DNA of 64,000 nt from Streptococcus mitis NCTC 12261. GTDB lineage: Bacteria > Bacillota > Bacilli > Lactobacillales > Streptococcaceae. The stretch's first letter is position 1; every line of letters begins with the position of its first letter. The translations under genes were made by a program, and so were the position numbers. Location: assembly GCF_000148585.2 (NCBI RefSeq), contig NZ_CP028414.1:301501-365500 (forward strand). Reading direction: 5' to 3'. Below the pieces are notes generated by a model. The model searched no databases. It was not told the DNA's origin and saw only the letters and a list, made by a program, of their open reading frames with translations. Shown here in pieces: positions 18,739-28,962 of this stretch.

Positions 18739-19266
18739 ATGAGTTATTTTAAAAAATATAAATTCGATAAATCCCAGTTCAAACTTGGTATGCGAACCTT
18801 TAAAACAGGTATTGCTGTTTTTCTAGTTCTCTTGATTTTTGGCTTTTTTGGCTGGAAAGGTCTTCAAATCGGTGCTTTGACAGCGGTTTTTAGTCTGAGG
18901 GAGAGCTTTGATAAGAGTGTCCATTTTGGGACTTCGCGTATTTTAGGAAATAGTATCGGTGGCCTCTATGCTTTGGTCTTCTTCTTATTAAATACCTTTT
19001 TCCACGAAGCCTTTTGGGTGACCTTGGTAGTTGTTCCAATCTGCACCATGTTAACCATTATGACAAACGTAGCCATGAATAACAAAGCAGGGGTTATTGG
19101 TGGTGTAGCAGCTATGTTAATCATTACCCTATCGATTCCGAGTGGAGAGACAATTTTGTACGTATTTGCGCGTGTATCAGAAACTTTCATGGGAGTTTTT
19201 GTCGCAATTCTCGTAAATTACGATATTGATCGTATTCGGCTCTTTTTAGAGAAAAAAGAAAAATAA
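18739..19266 (+). CDS. FUSC/aromatic-acid-exporter-like membrane protein
   Basis: A 175-residue protein with four predicted membrane helices: about residues 25-45, 75-100, 105-125 and 130-150. The motif FSLRESFDKSVHFGTSRILGN matches the N-terminal half of the ArAE_1/FUSC family. The usual cytoplasmic C-terminal half is absent, so this is a short form. Function is unknown; export of small aromatic compounds is the family guess. It lies between pgk and glnR on the same strand with no clear terminator after it. Confidence 0.7.
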   Translation: MSYFKKYKFDKSQFKLGMRTFKTGIAVFLVLLIFGFFGWKGLQIGALTAVFSLRESFDKSVHFGTSRILGNSIGGLYALVFFLLNTFFHEAFWVTLVVVPICTMLTIMTNVAMNNKAGVIGGVAAMLIITLSIPSGETILYVFARVSETFMGVFVAILVNYDIDRIRLFLEKKEK

Positions 19267-19283
19267 TGTTACATTTTATAACA
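19267..19283. promoter_or_regulatory. GlnR operator
   Basis: TGTTA-N7-TAACA matches the GlnR consensus TGTNAN7TNACA exactly. It sits 8 bases upstream of the -35 of glnRA, the classic place for nitrogen-dependent repression. Confidence 0.9.
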
Positions 19284-19290
19284 TTATCAA

Positions 19291-19319
19291 TTGACGTTTG
19301 TCTTTTTTTAGACTATAAT
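19291..19319 (+). promoter_or_regulatory. Promoter of glnR-glnA
   Basis: TTGACG (19291-19296), 17-base spacer, TATAAT (19314-19319), 24 bases before the glnR ATG. Confidence 0.9.
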
Positions 19320-19342
19320 AGACAGAAAGAAGGAAATTGTAA

Positions 19343-19699
19343 ATGAAGGAAAAAGAATTTCGCCGAAATATGGCTGTTTTTCCTATCGGCAGTGTTATGA
19401 AGTTGACCGATCTATCGGCGCGTCAGATTCGTTATTATGAAGATCAAGAGTTGATTAAGCCTGATCGAAACGAAGGGAACCGTCGCATGTATTCCTTGAA
19501 TGACATGGATCGTCTGCTTGAAATCAAAGATTATATCTCCGAAGGTTATAATATCGCTGCCATTAAGAAAAAATATGCTGAACGTGAAGCGAAATCCAAG
19601 AAAGCGGTGAGTCAGACTGAGGTGCGTCGTGCACTTCATAATGAACTCCTCCAACAGGGTCGCTTTGCTTCAGTACAGTCACCTTTTGGTCGCGGTTAG
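19343..19699 (+). CDS. glnR: Nitrogen-metabolism repressor GlnR (MerR family)
   Basis: A 118-residue MerR-type regulator. The winged helix-turn-helix LTDLSARQIRYYEDQELIKP spans about residues 22-41, followed by RMYSLNDMDRLLEIKDYI. The flexible C-terminal tail is the part that glutamine-feedback-inhibited glutamine synthetase engages in this family. A perfect GlnR box upstream indicates autoregulation. glnA follows 36 bases later. Confidence 0.95.
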   Translation: MKEKEFRRNMAVFPIGSVMKLTDLSARQIRYYEDQELIKPDRNEGNRRMYSLNDMDRLLEIKDYISEGYNIAAIKKKYAEREAKSKKAVSQTEVRRALHNELLQQGRFASVQSPFGRG

Positions 19700-19735
19700 G
19701 CAACCGCAAGTAGTCATACATTAAGGAGAAAACTC

Positions 19736-21082
19736 ATGCCAATCACAGCTGCAGATATTCGTCGTGAAGTCAAGGAAAAAAATGTTACCTTTATTCGTCT
19801 CATGTTCTCAGATATTTTGGGAACCATGAAAAACGTCGAAATTCCTGCTACAGATGAACAGTTAGATAAAGTCTTGTCGAACAAGGCTATGTTTGATGGA
19901 TCTTCTATTGAAGGTTTTGTACGTATCAATGAGTCAGATATGTACTTGTACCCAGACTTGGATACATGGACAGTCTTCCCTTGGGGAGATGAAAATGGAA
20001 GTGTTGCAGGTTTGATCTGTGATGTCTATACAACAGAAGGTGAACCATTTGCAGGAGACCCTCGTGGCAATTTGAAACGTGCTCTTCGTCACATGGAAGA
20101 AGTAGGATTCAAGTCCTTCAACCTTGGGCCAGAACCAGAATTCTTCCTATTTAAACTGGATGAAAATGGGGATCCAACACTTGAAGTAAATGACAAGGGT
20201 GGCTACTTTGATTTGGCACCTACTGACCTTGCGGACAATACACGTCGTGAGATTGTGAATGTCTTGACCAAAATGGGATTTGAAGTAGAAGCGAGTCACC
20301 ACGAGGTTGCGGTTGGACAGCATGAGATTGACTTCAAGTACGATGAAGTTCTCCGTGCTTGTGATAAGATTCAAATCTTTAAACTTGTTGTTAAAACCAT
20401 TGCTCGCAAACATGGGCTTTACGCAACCTTTATGGCTAAACCAAAATTTGGTATTGCTGGATCAGGTATGCACTGTAATATGTCCTTGTTTGATGAAGAA
20501 GGAAACAATGCCTTCTTTGATCCAAATGATCCAAAAGGAATGCAGTTGTCAGAAACGGCCTACCATTTCCTTGGCGGTTTGATTAAGCATGCCTACAACT
20601 ATACTGCCATCATGAACCCAACAGTTAACTCATACAAACGTTTGGTTCCTGGTTATGAAGCACCTGTTTACATTGCTTGGGCTGGTCGTAACCGTTCGCC
20701 ACTTGTGCGCGTGCCTGCTTCACGTGGTATGGGAACCCGTCTTGAGTTGCGTTCAGTGGATCCAATGGCAAACCCTTACATCGCTATGGCTGTTCTTTTG
20801 GAAGTTGGTTTACATGGTATTGAAAACAAAATCGAAGCACCAGCTCCTATCGAAGAAAATATCTACATCATGACAGCAGAAGAGCGTAAGGAAGCTGGTA
20901 TTACAGACCTTCCATCAACCCTTCACAACGCTTTGAAAGCTTTGACAGAAGATGAAGTTGTCATAGCGGCTCTCGGAGAACATATCTATACTAGTTTCCT
21001 TGAAGCCAAACGAATCGAATGGGCAAGTTATGCAACCTTCGTTTCACAATGGGAAATTGATAATTATTTAGACCTTTACTAA
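19736..21082 (+). CDS. glnA: Glutamine synthetase, type I
   Basis: A 448-residue GSI-alpha enzyme. [18 protein letters not shown] holds the Asp-50 loop region, [15 protein letters not shown] the metal ligands, and [17 protein letters not shown] the glutamate/ATP loop. It condenses ammonia and glutamate and, when glutamine-bound, activates GlnR. There is no adenylylation insert, as expected for Firmicutes. A GGAGAAAAC Shine-Dalgarno precedes the ATG. Confidence 0.97.
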   Translation: MPITAADIRREVKEKNVTFIRLMFSDILGTMKNVEIPATDEQLDKVLSNKAMFDGSSIEGFVRINESDMYLYPDLDTWTVFPWGDENGSVAGLICDVYTTEGEPFAGDPRGNLKRALRHMEEVGFKSFNLGPEPEFFLFKLDENGDPTLEVNDKGGYFDLAPTDLADNTRREIVNVLTKMGFEVEASHHEVAVGQHEIDFKYDEVLRACDKIQIFKLVVKTIARKHGLYATFMAKPKFGIAGSGMHCNMSLFDEEGNNAFFDPNDPKGMQLSETAYHFLGGLIKHAYNYTAIMNPTVNSYKRLVPGYEAPVYIAWAGRNRSPLVRVPASRGMGTRLELRSVDPMANPYIAMAVLLEVGLHGIENKIEAPAPIEENIYIMTAEERKEAGITDLPSTLHNALKALTEDEVVIAALGEHIYTSFLEAKRIEWASYATFVSQWEIDNYLDLY

Positions 21083-21098
21083 TACTAATATAGAAGGA

Positions 21099-21127
21099 AG
21101 ATTGTCCGTGAGGATAATCTTTTTTTC
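21099..21127 (+). terminator. Terminator of glnRA
   Basis: AGATTGTCC-GTGA-GGATAATCT (one G-T pair) followed by TTTTTTT. Confidence 0.85.
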
Positions 21128-21178
21128 TTGTATTTTATATCGAGGTGTGATATATTTTATATAACGAAGTGCGATATA
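21128..21178 (+). promoter_or_regulatory. Promoter and paired operator repeats of the PadR operon
   Basis: TTGTAT (21128-21133), 17-base spacer, TATATT (21151-21156) with upstream TGTGA. Two near-identical 14-base direct repeats, CGAGGTGTGATATA (21141-21154) and CGAAGTGCGATATA (21165-21178), overlap the -10 and start region at 24-base spacing. This fits autorepression by the PadR protein. Confidence 0.7.
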
Positions 21179-21204
21179 TCGAACTGGATAGGAGGTAGCT
21201 ATAA

Positions 21205-21525
21205 ATGGAATTAACGGATAAGATTCGTCGAGTTTATCTTCCGATGACGGAAACGGGCTTTTATATCTTGTTCTGTCTGCAAAAGGAAGGTCATGGGTAC
21301 AGTATTACGCAAAAGGTCAAGGAGATGACAGATTTGCAAGTTTCGATTAGTCCTGGAACTATGTATGGAACCTTGTCAAAAATGGAAAAGGATGGTTTGA
21401 TTTCCTTTGTCCGAGAAGAGGAGAAGCGTAAAATCTATCAGATTACAGACTTGGGAAGAAAAGTCTTAGATATTGAATTGAAACGTATTGAACGGCTCTA
21501 TAGAAACAGTCTGGAGGAAAGATGA
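21205..21525 (+). CDS. PadR-family transcriptional regulator
   Basis: A 106-residue protein with the PadR winged helix: FYILFCLQKEGHGYSITQKV, then SPGTMYGTLSKMEKDGLIS and EEEKRKIYQITDLGRKVLD. The short C-terminal helix marks the small PadR subclass. Such regulators repress their own operon and release it under membrane or drug stress. The stop overlaps the next ATG, so it is coupled to two DUF2812 membrane proteins. The ligand is unknown. Confidence 0.88.
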   Translation: MELTDKIRRVYLPMTETGFYILFCLQKEGHGYSITQKVKEMTDLQVSISPGTMYGTLSKMEKDGLISFVREEEKRKIYQITDLGRKVLDIELKRIERLYRNSLEER

Positions 21526-22100
21526 TGGAAAAGAAGGTTGTTTATAGAATTGCTACCATTGCGGATTATGATAGAGAGGCTTTATATCTTAGAAAAATGC
21601 ATGCTGAGGGCTGGAAACTCAAGGAAGTGACCTACTCTAACTTAGTAGTTGCGGTTAAGTATACTTTTGAAAAGTGCCAACCGGAGCAGGTGTCTTATCA
21701 GTTGGACTTTTATCCTATGAAAAAATCAGAGAGAGCCTCCTATTTACAATTATTTAAAGACTGTGGATGGGAGCATATTACAGACTTTAATGGTTTTTCC
21801 TACTTTAGAAAGCTTCATTCTGGAATTGAGTTGGATGCCGAGTTTGAAATTTATAATGACGCGGCCGGGAAGCTAGCTATGGTCAAACGGATTTTAACGA
21901 GGCGGATGCTTCCTATTTTGCTTCTCTTTTTAGCTCTACTACCGGTTTTCTCAAAGTTTGTCACTGGAGGTAGTTCTTTCAGTTGGGAAATGTTTTTGAT
22001 TGTTATAATAGATGGTGTTTTATTGATAGTTCATTCGATTCAGATGTCTTATATTTTTTGGAGATTGTTTCAAAAGTGGAAAGAATTATCTGATAAATAA
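21522..22100 (+). CDS. DUF2812 membrane protein
   Basis: A 192-residue protein. The soluble N-terminal domain (residues 1-110) has the DUF2812 pattern: YLRKMHAEGWKLKEV, then KCQPEQVSYQLDFYP and LFKDCGWEHITDFNGFSYFRK. Two membrane helices follow at about 128-148 and 155-175. DUF2812 proteins typically partner small PadR regulators; the biochemical role is unknown. It starts inside the padR stop. Confidence 0.8.
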   Translation: MMEKKVVYRIATIADYDREALYLRKMHAEGWKLKEVTYSNLVVAVKYTFEKCQPEQVSYQLDFYPMKKSERASYLQLFKDCGWEHITDFNGFSYFRKLHSGIELDAEFEIYNDAAGKLAMVKRILTRRMLPILLLFLALLPVFSKFVTGGSSFSWEMFLIVIIDGVLLIVHSIQMSYIFWRLFQKWKELSDK

Positions 22101-22131
22101 AACCATGCATGTTTTCTAATTTGGAGGTGCG

Positions 22132-22647
22132 ATGATGAAAAGCAAACTACAATTTCGGATTTTTACGATTCTTGATGAGGATAAGAAAGAAGAATATTTA
22201 CATGAGATGCACTTGAAAGGTTGGAGGTATAGAACGAGTCGTTTTGGTTTTTTCTATTTTGACCAATGTCAACCAGACGATGTCATCTACCGTATCTATG
22301 ATTCTAGATTTCTTAAAAAATATAAGCATGAACTGCAAGATTTTAGAAATAGAGGTTGGGAATTGATAGAAAGAGGTTTTTATTCAATTTTTCGTAAACC
22401 GGCTTCTAATATACTTCCAGAGGATCAAGTCTATATGAGTAAGGGGCTCAGATGGGAAGTTATGCGATATAGATTTCGTTCATGTGCAGCTACTTTCTTA
22501 GGTGGTCTTGTTGTTTGTATGAGTTTGTTTCGAGAAGAACTGTCGCAATCTTTCTTTGTCATTTTTGCTCTATATGCCTTTATGATTTCTTATTTAATTC
22601 ATGGCTATTTAAGGCTTAAAAGGGCATACCGAGTAGATAAACAGTAA
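22132..22647 (+). CDS. Second DUF2812 membrane protein
   Basis: A 171-residue paralogue of the preceding gene, with the same pattern: YLHEMHLKGWRYRTS, then QCQPDDVIYRIYDSR and FRNRGWELIERGFYSIFRK. Two membrane helices lie in the last 60 residues. GGAGGTG precedes tandem ATGs at 22132 and 22135. The two proteins may work as a heteromer. Confidence 0.78.
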   Translation: MMKSKLQFRIFTILDEDKKEEYLHEMHLKGWRYRTSRFGFFYFDQCQPDDVIYRIYDSRFLKKYKHELQDFRNRGWELIERGFYSIFRKPASNILPEDQVYMSKGLRWEVMRYRFRSCAATFLGGLVVCMSLFREELSQSFFVIFALYAFMISYLIHGYLRLKRAYRVDKQ

Positions 22648-22671
22648 GGTTCTAGGTCTTTAGACTGATTT

Positions 22672-22698
22672 TTAGCACTCTTGGCAAAAGAGTGCTAA
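22672..22698. promoter_or_regulatory. CIRCE operator 1
   Basis: TTAGCACTC-N9-GAGTGCTAA, a perfect HrcA-binding inverted repeat, upstream of the promoter -35. Confidence 0.96.
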
Positions 22699-22715
22699 TT
22701 TTTTGAGTTTTTGTC

Positions 22716-22743
22716 TTGACATTCTCTTTTAAGGGTGTATAAT
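22716..22743 (+). promoter_or_regulatory. Promoter of hrcA-grpE-dnaK
   Basis: TTGACA (22716-22721), 16-base spacer, TATAAT (22738-22743), bracketed by the two CIRCE elements. Confidence 0.92.
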
Positions 22744-22754
22744 AGAATCATAAG

Positions 22755-22781
22755 TTAGCACTTGAGTGTATCGAGTGCTAA
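22755..22781. promoter_or_regulatory. CIRCE operator 2
   Basis: TTAGCACTT-N9-GAGTGCTAA, one mismatch from perfect, over the start of the transcript. Confidence 0.95.
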
Positions 22782-22807
22782 TCGATCAGACAGAGAGGAG
22801 TGATGAG

Positions 22808-23842
22808 GTGGTTACAGAGCGTCAGCAGGATATTTTAAATCTGATTATTGACATCTTTACCAAAACGCACGAACCTGTCGGATCCAAAGCCTTGCAAGAG
22901 TCTATTAACTCTAGCAGTGCAACCATTCGTAATGACATGGCGGCTCTAGAAAAGCAAGGGTTGCTTGAGAAGGCCCATACTTCAAGTGGTCGGATGCCAA
23001 GTGTTGCTGGTTTTCAGTACTATGTGAAACACTCACTGGATTTTGACCGACTAGCTGAAAATGAGGTATATGAGATTGTCAAAGCCTTTGATCAGGAATT
23101 CTTCAAATTGGAGGATATTCTGCAAGAGGCTGCTAACCTGCTGACAGACTTGAGTGGCTGTACGGTAGTAGCACTGGATGTTGAGCCGAGCAGGCAACGT
23201 TTGACAGCCTTTGATATCGTTGTTTTGGGGCAACATACAGCCTTGGCGGTATTCACCCTAGACGAGTCTCGAACGGTTACCAGTCAGTTTCTGATTCCAA
23301 GGAACTTTTTGCAGGAGGATTTGCTGAAGCTGAAGAGCATCATTCAGGAACGTTTCCTCGGCCACACCGTTCTAGATATTCACTACAAGATTCGGACGGA
23401 GATTCCGCAGATTATCCAGCGTTACTTTACAACAACGGACAATGTTATCGATCTCTTTGAACATATCTTTAAGGAAATGTTCAACGAAAACATTGTGGTG
23501 GCGGGCAAAGTCAATCTCTTGAATTTTGCCAATCTGGCAGCTTATCAGTTCTTTGACCAACCGCAAAAGGTGGCTCTGGAGATTCGTGAGGGTCTGCGTG
23601 AAGATCAGATGCAAAACGTTCGTGTTGCAGACAGTCAAGAGTCCTGTCTAGCCGACCTAGCGGTGATTAGTAGCAAGTTCCTCATTCCTTATCGGGGAGT
23701 TGGAATTCTAGCCATTATCGGTCCAGTTAATCTGGATTATCAGCAATTAATCAACCAAGTCAATGTAGTCAATCGTGTTTTGACCATGAAGTTGACAGAT
23801 TTTTACCGCTACCTCAGCAGTAATCATTACGAAGTACATTAA
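22808..23842 (+). CDS. hrcA: Heat-inducible transcription repressor HrcA
   Basis: A 344-residue HrcA. The N-terminal winged helix is [20 protein letters not shown], then [20 protein letters not shown], followed by GAF-like and dimerisation domains. I chose the GTG at 22808 because GAGGAG ends 7 bases upstream; the frame open further upstream would start inside CIRCE 2. HrcA binds both CIRCE sites and is kept active by GroEL. It is the first gene of the heat-shock operon. Confidence 0.95.
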   Translation: MVTERQQDILNLIIDIFTKTHEPVGSKALQESINSSSATIRNDMAALEKQGLLEKAHTSSGRMPSVAGFQYYVKHSLDFDRLAENEVYEIVKAFDQEFFKLEDILQEAANLLTDLSGCTVVALDVEPSRQRLTAFDIVVLGQHTALAVFTLDESRTVTSQFLIPRNFLQEDLLKLKSIIQERFLGHTVLDIHYKIRTEIPQIIQRYFTTTDNVIDLFEHIFKEMFNENIVVAGKVNLLNFANLAAYQFFDQPQKVALEIREGLREDQMQNVRVADSQESCLADLAVISSKFLIPYRGVGILAIIGPVNLDYQQLINQVNVVNRVLTMKLTDFYRYLSSNHYEVH

Positions 23843-23868
23843 GATTGAAATCATTAAAGGAGGCGAAA

Positions 23869-24393
23869 ATGGCCCAAGATATAAAAAATGAAGAAGTAGA
23901 AGAAGTTCAAGAAGAGGAAGTTGTGGAAACGGTAGAAGAAACAACTCCTGAGAAGTCTGAATTGGACTTGGCAAATGAACGTGCAGATGAGTTCGAAAAT
24001 AAATATCTTCGCGCTCATGCAGAAATGCAAAATATCCAACGCCGTGCCAATGAAGAGCGTCAAAATTTGCAACGTTATCGTAGCCAGGACTTGGCAAAAG
24101 CGATTCTCCCTTCTTTGGACAACCTTGAGCGTGCACTCGCAGTTGAAGGTTTGACAGATGATGTGAAGAAGGGCTTGGAAATGGTGCAAGAAAGCTTGAT
24201 TCACGCTTTGAAAGAAGAAGGAATCGAAGAAATCGCAGCTGACGGTGAATTTGACCATAACTATCATATGGCCATCCAAACTCTTCCAGCAGACGATGAA
24301 CACCCAGCAGATACCATCGCTCAAGTTTTCCAAAAAGGCTACAAACTCCATGACCGCATCCTACGCCCAGCCATGGTAGTTGTTTACAACTAG
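23869..24393 (+). CDS. grpE: Nucleotide exchange factor GrpE
   Basis: A 174-residue GrpE. It has an acidic N-terminus, a long coiled coil (about residues 30-75, [20 protein letters not shown]), and a C-terminal beta domain ending RPAMVVVYN. It releases ADP from DnaK. AAAGGAGG precedes the ATG at 23869; a weaker in-frame start lies at 23845. A 250-base structured spacer separates it from dnaK. Confidence 0.95.
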   Translation: MAQDIKNEEVEEVQEEEVVETVEETTPEKSELDLANERADEFENKYLRAHAEMQNIQRRANEERQNLQRYRSQDLAKAILPSLDNLERALAVEGLTDDVKKGLEMVQESLIHALKEEGIEEIAADGEFDHNYHMAIQTLPADDEHPADTIAQVFQKGYKLHDRILRPAMVVVYN

Positions 24394-24475
24394 GAGAGAG
24401 CGCTTAAAAACCTTGTCCGAAACGACAATAAACTATGAAGAAAGATAAGAGGCAAGCCGGAGGCTTGCAAGGAAG

Positions 24476-24608
24476 ATATTTCCCACCGTGGTGAAAGTTT
24501 CAGTAGCAAAAGCTACTGAAACAGGGGATTTTTGAGACAATAGGCTCAAAAATAAGTGATGAAATCCCGTAGGGAGTTGCTCACGTCCCCACCACTTAAG
24601 GGAAATAT
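24476..24608. repeat. Multi-helix structured element, copy 1 (grpE-dnaK spacer)
   Basis: Outer stem ATATTTCCC (24476-24484) pairs with GGGAAATAT (24600-24608). Inside are GTGGTG/CACCAC, a hairpin GTTTCAGTAGC/GCTACTGAAAC, GGGATTT/AAATCCC enclosing TTTTTGAG/CTCAAAAA, and GGGA/TCCC. The order of helices and several blocks match the reverse complement of copies at 28963-29099 and 45014-45147. The rest of the grpE-dnaK spacer holds only the dnaK ribosome site. Confidence 0.7.
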
Positions 24609-24630
24609 AAAAAAATAGAAAATTAACTAA

Positions 24631-26469
<1,839 letters not shown>

Positions 26470-26470
26470 G

Positions 26471-26872
26471 ATGAGTGTATTGGATGAAGAGTATCTAAAA
26501 AATACACGAAAAGTTTATAATGATTTTTGTAATAAAGCTGATAGTTATGAATCTGCAAAAGATTTTATAGATAATATTCCAGTAGTGTATTTGGCTAGGT
26601 ATAAAGCAATTATTTTAGCTGAGCATGAAAGTTGTGTTAAAAATGATGAGGCGGTAAGGAATTTTGTTACTTCAGTATTGTTGTCAGCGCTAGTATCAGC
26701 ACTAGTATCAGCAACCATACAAAAACCAGAATTTATAATATCGTTTATAATTGGCATGGTTTGGGTTGTCTGTGTTTTCCTTCTAATCTATTGGAATTTT
26801 ATAGCCAATACTAAGAAGAGACAAAAATATATAAATGTTTGTGTGCTTATTGGATATTTAAAATCAAAATAA
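26471..26872 (+). CDS. Hypothetical membrane protein downstream of dnaK
   Basis: A 133-residue protein of no family I recognise. The N-terminal 65 residues are charged and helical. Then come a Val/Ser/Ala-rich hydrophobic segment (about 70-82), a second hydrophobic segment (about 88-110), and a basic C-terminus. It starts 1 base after the dnaK stop and is much more A/T-rich than dnaK. A short tandem DNA repeat near 26687-26713 encodes SALVSALVSA. The terminator at 26901 ends the transcript, so it should be heat-induced with dnaK. It looks recently acquired. Confidence 0.65.
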   Translation: MSVLDEEYLKNTRKVYNDFCNKADSYESAKDFIDNIPVVYLARYKAIILAEHESCVKNDEAVRNFVTSVLLSALVSALVSATIQKPEFIISFIIGMVWVVCVFLLIYWNFIANTKKRQKYINVCVLIGYLKSK

Positions 26873-26900
26873 ATTTGATTTAAGTTACTTCACTCATCCA

Positions 26901-26928
26901 CAGAGGTTGCAATCCAGCCTCTGTTTTT
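26901..26928 (+). terminator. Terminator of the hrcA-grpE-dnaK transcript
   Basis: CAGAGG (26901-26906) pairs with CCTCTG (26918-26923), followed by TTTTT. It separates the dnaK operon from the genes before dnaJ. Confidence 0.8.
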
Positions 26929-26951
26929 CGATAAAATAGAGGATGTTGCGT

Positions 26952-27584
26952 ATGAAAAAAGTACTTTGTATCATTTATCCTAATTTTTCTCTTTATGAGA
27001 TAACCACTTTAACGAGTACTTTAGCTCTGTCTTTTGATATCACGATTGATTATGTCGCTTCTGAGAATTCGATGGTAGTCTCTGAGGATGGTTTGCCCTG
27101 TCAACCGACGAAAACATTGGATCAGCTCTGTATAGAAGATTATTCTTGTGTAATTTTGCCAGGAATGGTCAATATAGGTCCTGCTCTACAAGATGAGAAA
27201 TTGATTTCGTTTTTGAGAAGTCTTAATGAGCAAGATATCCTAATTGCAGCCATTTCTTCAGCGCCCATTTTACTAGCGAAAGCTGGCTTGTTGAACGACA
27301 CGAAATTTACAGGTGGAATTTGGCAAAACTTCTTTGATTATTTTGAATTTCTTCCACGTAAGAATTTTCAACCGAAAGTTCTTGTCCAAGATAAACAAAT
27401 CATTACGGCTATCGGTTTTGCACATCAAGAGTTTGCAAGAAAAGTGATTTTCGGTTTAGGGTTGGCAGAGAATACGGACAACTATTTTAAAGAACAGAAC
27501 GAGTATGCTGAAGAGGATTTGATATTTACTCTATCAGATGAAGAGTTTAATCAAGTGAAGCAGAGTATAGAAAACAGCCTCTAA
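26952..27584 (+). CDS. DJ-1/PfpI (class I amidotransferase-like) family protein, Ser at nucleophile position
   Basis: About 210 residues with the DJ-1/PfpI fold: KVLCIIYPNFSLYEI, CVILPGMVNIGPALQ, and IAAISSAPILLAKAGLL where AAICAGP is usual. The nucleophile-elbow Cys is thus Ser. The His partner may be in GFAHQEFAR. AGAGGA is spaced for the ATG at 26952 rather than the in-frame ATG at 26943. Members act as glyoxalases or deglycases or are non-catalytic; the substrate is unknown. It sits between dnaK and dnaJ. Confidence 0.75.
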   Translation: MKKVLCIIYPNFSLYEITTLTSTLALSFDITIDYVASENSMVVSEDGLPCQPTKTLDQLCIEDYSCVILPGMVNIGPALQDEKLISFLRSLNEQDILIAAISSAPILLAKAGLLNDTKFTGGIWQNFFDYFEFLPRKNFQPKVLVQDKQIITAIGFAHQEFARKVIFGLGLAENTDNYFKEQNEYAEEDLIFTLSDEEFNQVKQSIENSL

Positions 27585-27683
27585 AGATTTACATGAAAAT
27601 TATAGAAAGGAACAAAGGTGTTCAGGGAATTGAACACGGGTTCCCAAATTTATTACTCAATATAAAAGAAAGGAATTGAACCC

Positions 27684-27770
27684 GACCTAAATTCTCGGAA
27701 AAAAGATAAATCTGCCTAGGAGCATCGCTCCAGCGTCAGATTTCCTATTTTTCAGTCGAATTTTACGGTC
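27684..27770. repeat. Long imperfect hairpin directly upstream of dnaJ
   Basis: Nested helices: GACC/GGTC (27684-27687, 27767-27770), AAATTC/GAATTT, GAAAAA/TTTTTC, AAATCTG/CAGATTT, and apical GGAGC-ATC-GCTCC. Small internal loops separate them. The base lies 12 bases before the dnaJ ATG, and no Shine-Dalgarno is seen between. It may be a mobile hairpin repeat or a translational control structure. Upstream, 27600-27680 also holds smaller repeats (GTGTTC/GAACAC and GGGTTC/GAACCC). Confidence 0.6.
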
Positions 27771-27782
27771 TTGGTATCTTGT

Positions 27783-28919
27783 ATGAACAATACTGAATTT
27801 TATGATCGTCTGGGGGTGTCAAAAAACGCTTCGGCAGACGAGATCAAAAAGGCTTATCGTAAGCTTTCGAAAAAATATCACCCAGATATCAATAAGGAGC
27901 CTGGTGCTGAGGAAAAGTACAAGGAAGTTCAGGAAGCTTATGAGACTTTGAGTGACGACCAAAAACGTGCTGCCTATGACCAATACGGTGCTGCTGGAGC
28001 CAACGGTGGTTTTGGTGGAGCTGGTGGTTTCGGCGGTTTCGATGGGGCAGGAGGCTTCGGTGGTTTTGAGGATATTTTCTCAAGTTTCTTCGGCGGAGGC
28101 GGTGCTTCGCGCAATCCAAATGCTCCTCGTCAGGGGGATGACCTCCAATACCGTGTGAATTTGACCTTTGAAGAAGCTATTTTTGGAGCTGAAAAAGAGG
28201 TTAAGTACAATCGTGAAGCAAGCTGTAGTACATGTAATGGCTCAGGCGCTAAACCAGGAACAAGTCCAGTCACTTGTGGACGCTGTCATGGCGCTGGTGT
28301 TATTAACGTCGATACGCAGACTCCGCTTGGTATGATGCGTCGCCAAGTAACCTGTGACGTCTGTCATGGTCGCGGAAAAGAAATCAAAGATCCATGTACC
28401 ACTTGTCACGGAACAGGTCATGAAAAACAAGCCCATAGTGTACATGTAAAAATCCCTGCTGGTGTGGAAACTGGTCAACAAATTCGCCTAGCAGGCCAAG
28501 GTGAAGCTGGATTTAACGGTGGACCTTATGGTGACTTGTATGTAGTGGTTTCTGTGGAAGCCAGCGATAAGTTTGAACGTGAAGGAACCACTATCTTCTA
28601 TAATCTGAACCTTAACTTTGTCCAAGCAGCTCTTGGTGATACAGTTGATATCCCAACGGTTCACGGTGATGTTGAATTGGTTATCCCAGAGGGAACTCAG
28701 ACTGGTAAGAAATTCCGTCTACGTGGAAAAGGAGCTCCGAGCCTTCGTGGTGGTGCAGTTGGTGACCAATATGTTACCGTTAATGTCGTAACACCGACAG
28801 GTTTGAACGAACGCCAAAAAGCAGCGCTTAAAGAATTCGCAGCTGCTGGTGATTTAAAAGTCAATCCAAAGAAAAAAGGCTTCTTTGACCATATTAAAGA
28901 TGCCTTTGAAGGAGAATAA
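27783..28919 (+). CDS. dnaJ: Chaperone protein DnaJ (Hsp40)
   Basis: A 378-residue type I Hsp40. The J domain has HPD at YHPDINKE (about residues 34-41). A Gly/Phe-rich linker (70-110) follows, then four zinc-binding CxxCxGxG repeats ([32 protein letters not shown]) and the C-terminal substrate domain. It stimulates DnaK ATPase and delivers clients. The ATG at 27783 gives the standard N-terminus [11 protein letters not shown] but has no recognisable Shine-Dalgarno. No CIRCE lies directly upstream. Confidence 0.97.
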   Translation: MNNTEFYDRLGVSKNASADEIKKAYRKLSKKYHPDINKEPGAEEKYKEVQEAYETLSDDQKRAAYDQYGAAGANGGFGGAGGFGGFDGAGGFGGFEDIFSSFFGGGGASRNPNAPRQGDDLQYRVNLTFEEAIFGAEKEVKYNREASCSTCNGSGAKPGTSPVTCGRCHGAGVINVDTQTPLGMMRRQVTCDVCHGRGKEIKDPCTTCHGTGHEKQAHSVHVKIPAGVETGQQIRLAGQGEAGFNGGPYGDLYVVVSVEASDKFEREGTTIFYNLNLNFVQAALGDTVDIPTVHGDVELVIPEGTQTGKKFRLRGKGAPSLRGGAVGDQYVTVNVVTPTGLNERQKAALKEFAAAGDLKVNPKKKGFFDHIKDAFEGE

Positions 28920-28920
28920 A

Positions 28921-28949
28921 ACAAAAAGAGCCGTTGGGCTCTTTTTTGT
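28921..28949 (+). terminator. Terminator of dnaJ
   Basis: AAAAAGAGCC-GTTG-GGCTCTTTTTT hairpin immediately after the dnaJ stop. Confidence 0.9.
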
Positions 28950-28962
28950 TTATAGATTTTTT

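Noticed and set aside
22766..22807. Upstream start of hrcA
   Set aside because: It would begin inside CIRCE 2; GTG at 22808 has the correctly spaced GAGGAG.
26687..26713. Tandem 12-base repeat within the gene after dnaK
   Set aside because: Only about two units encoding SALVSALVSA; too short to call a functional repeat.
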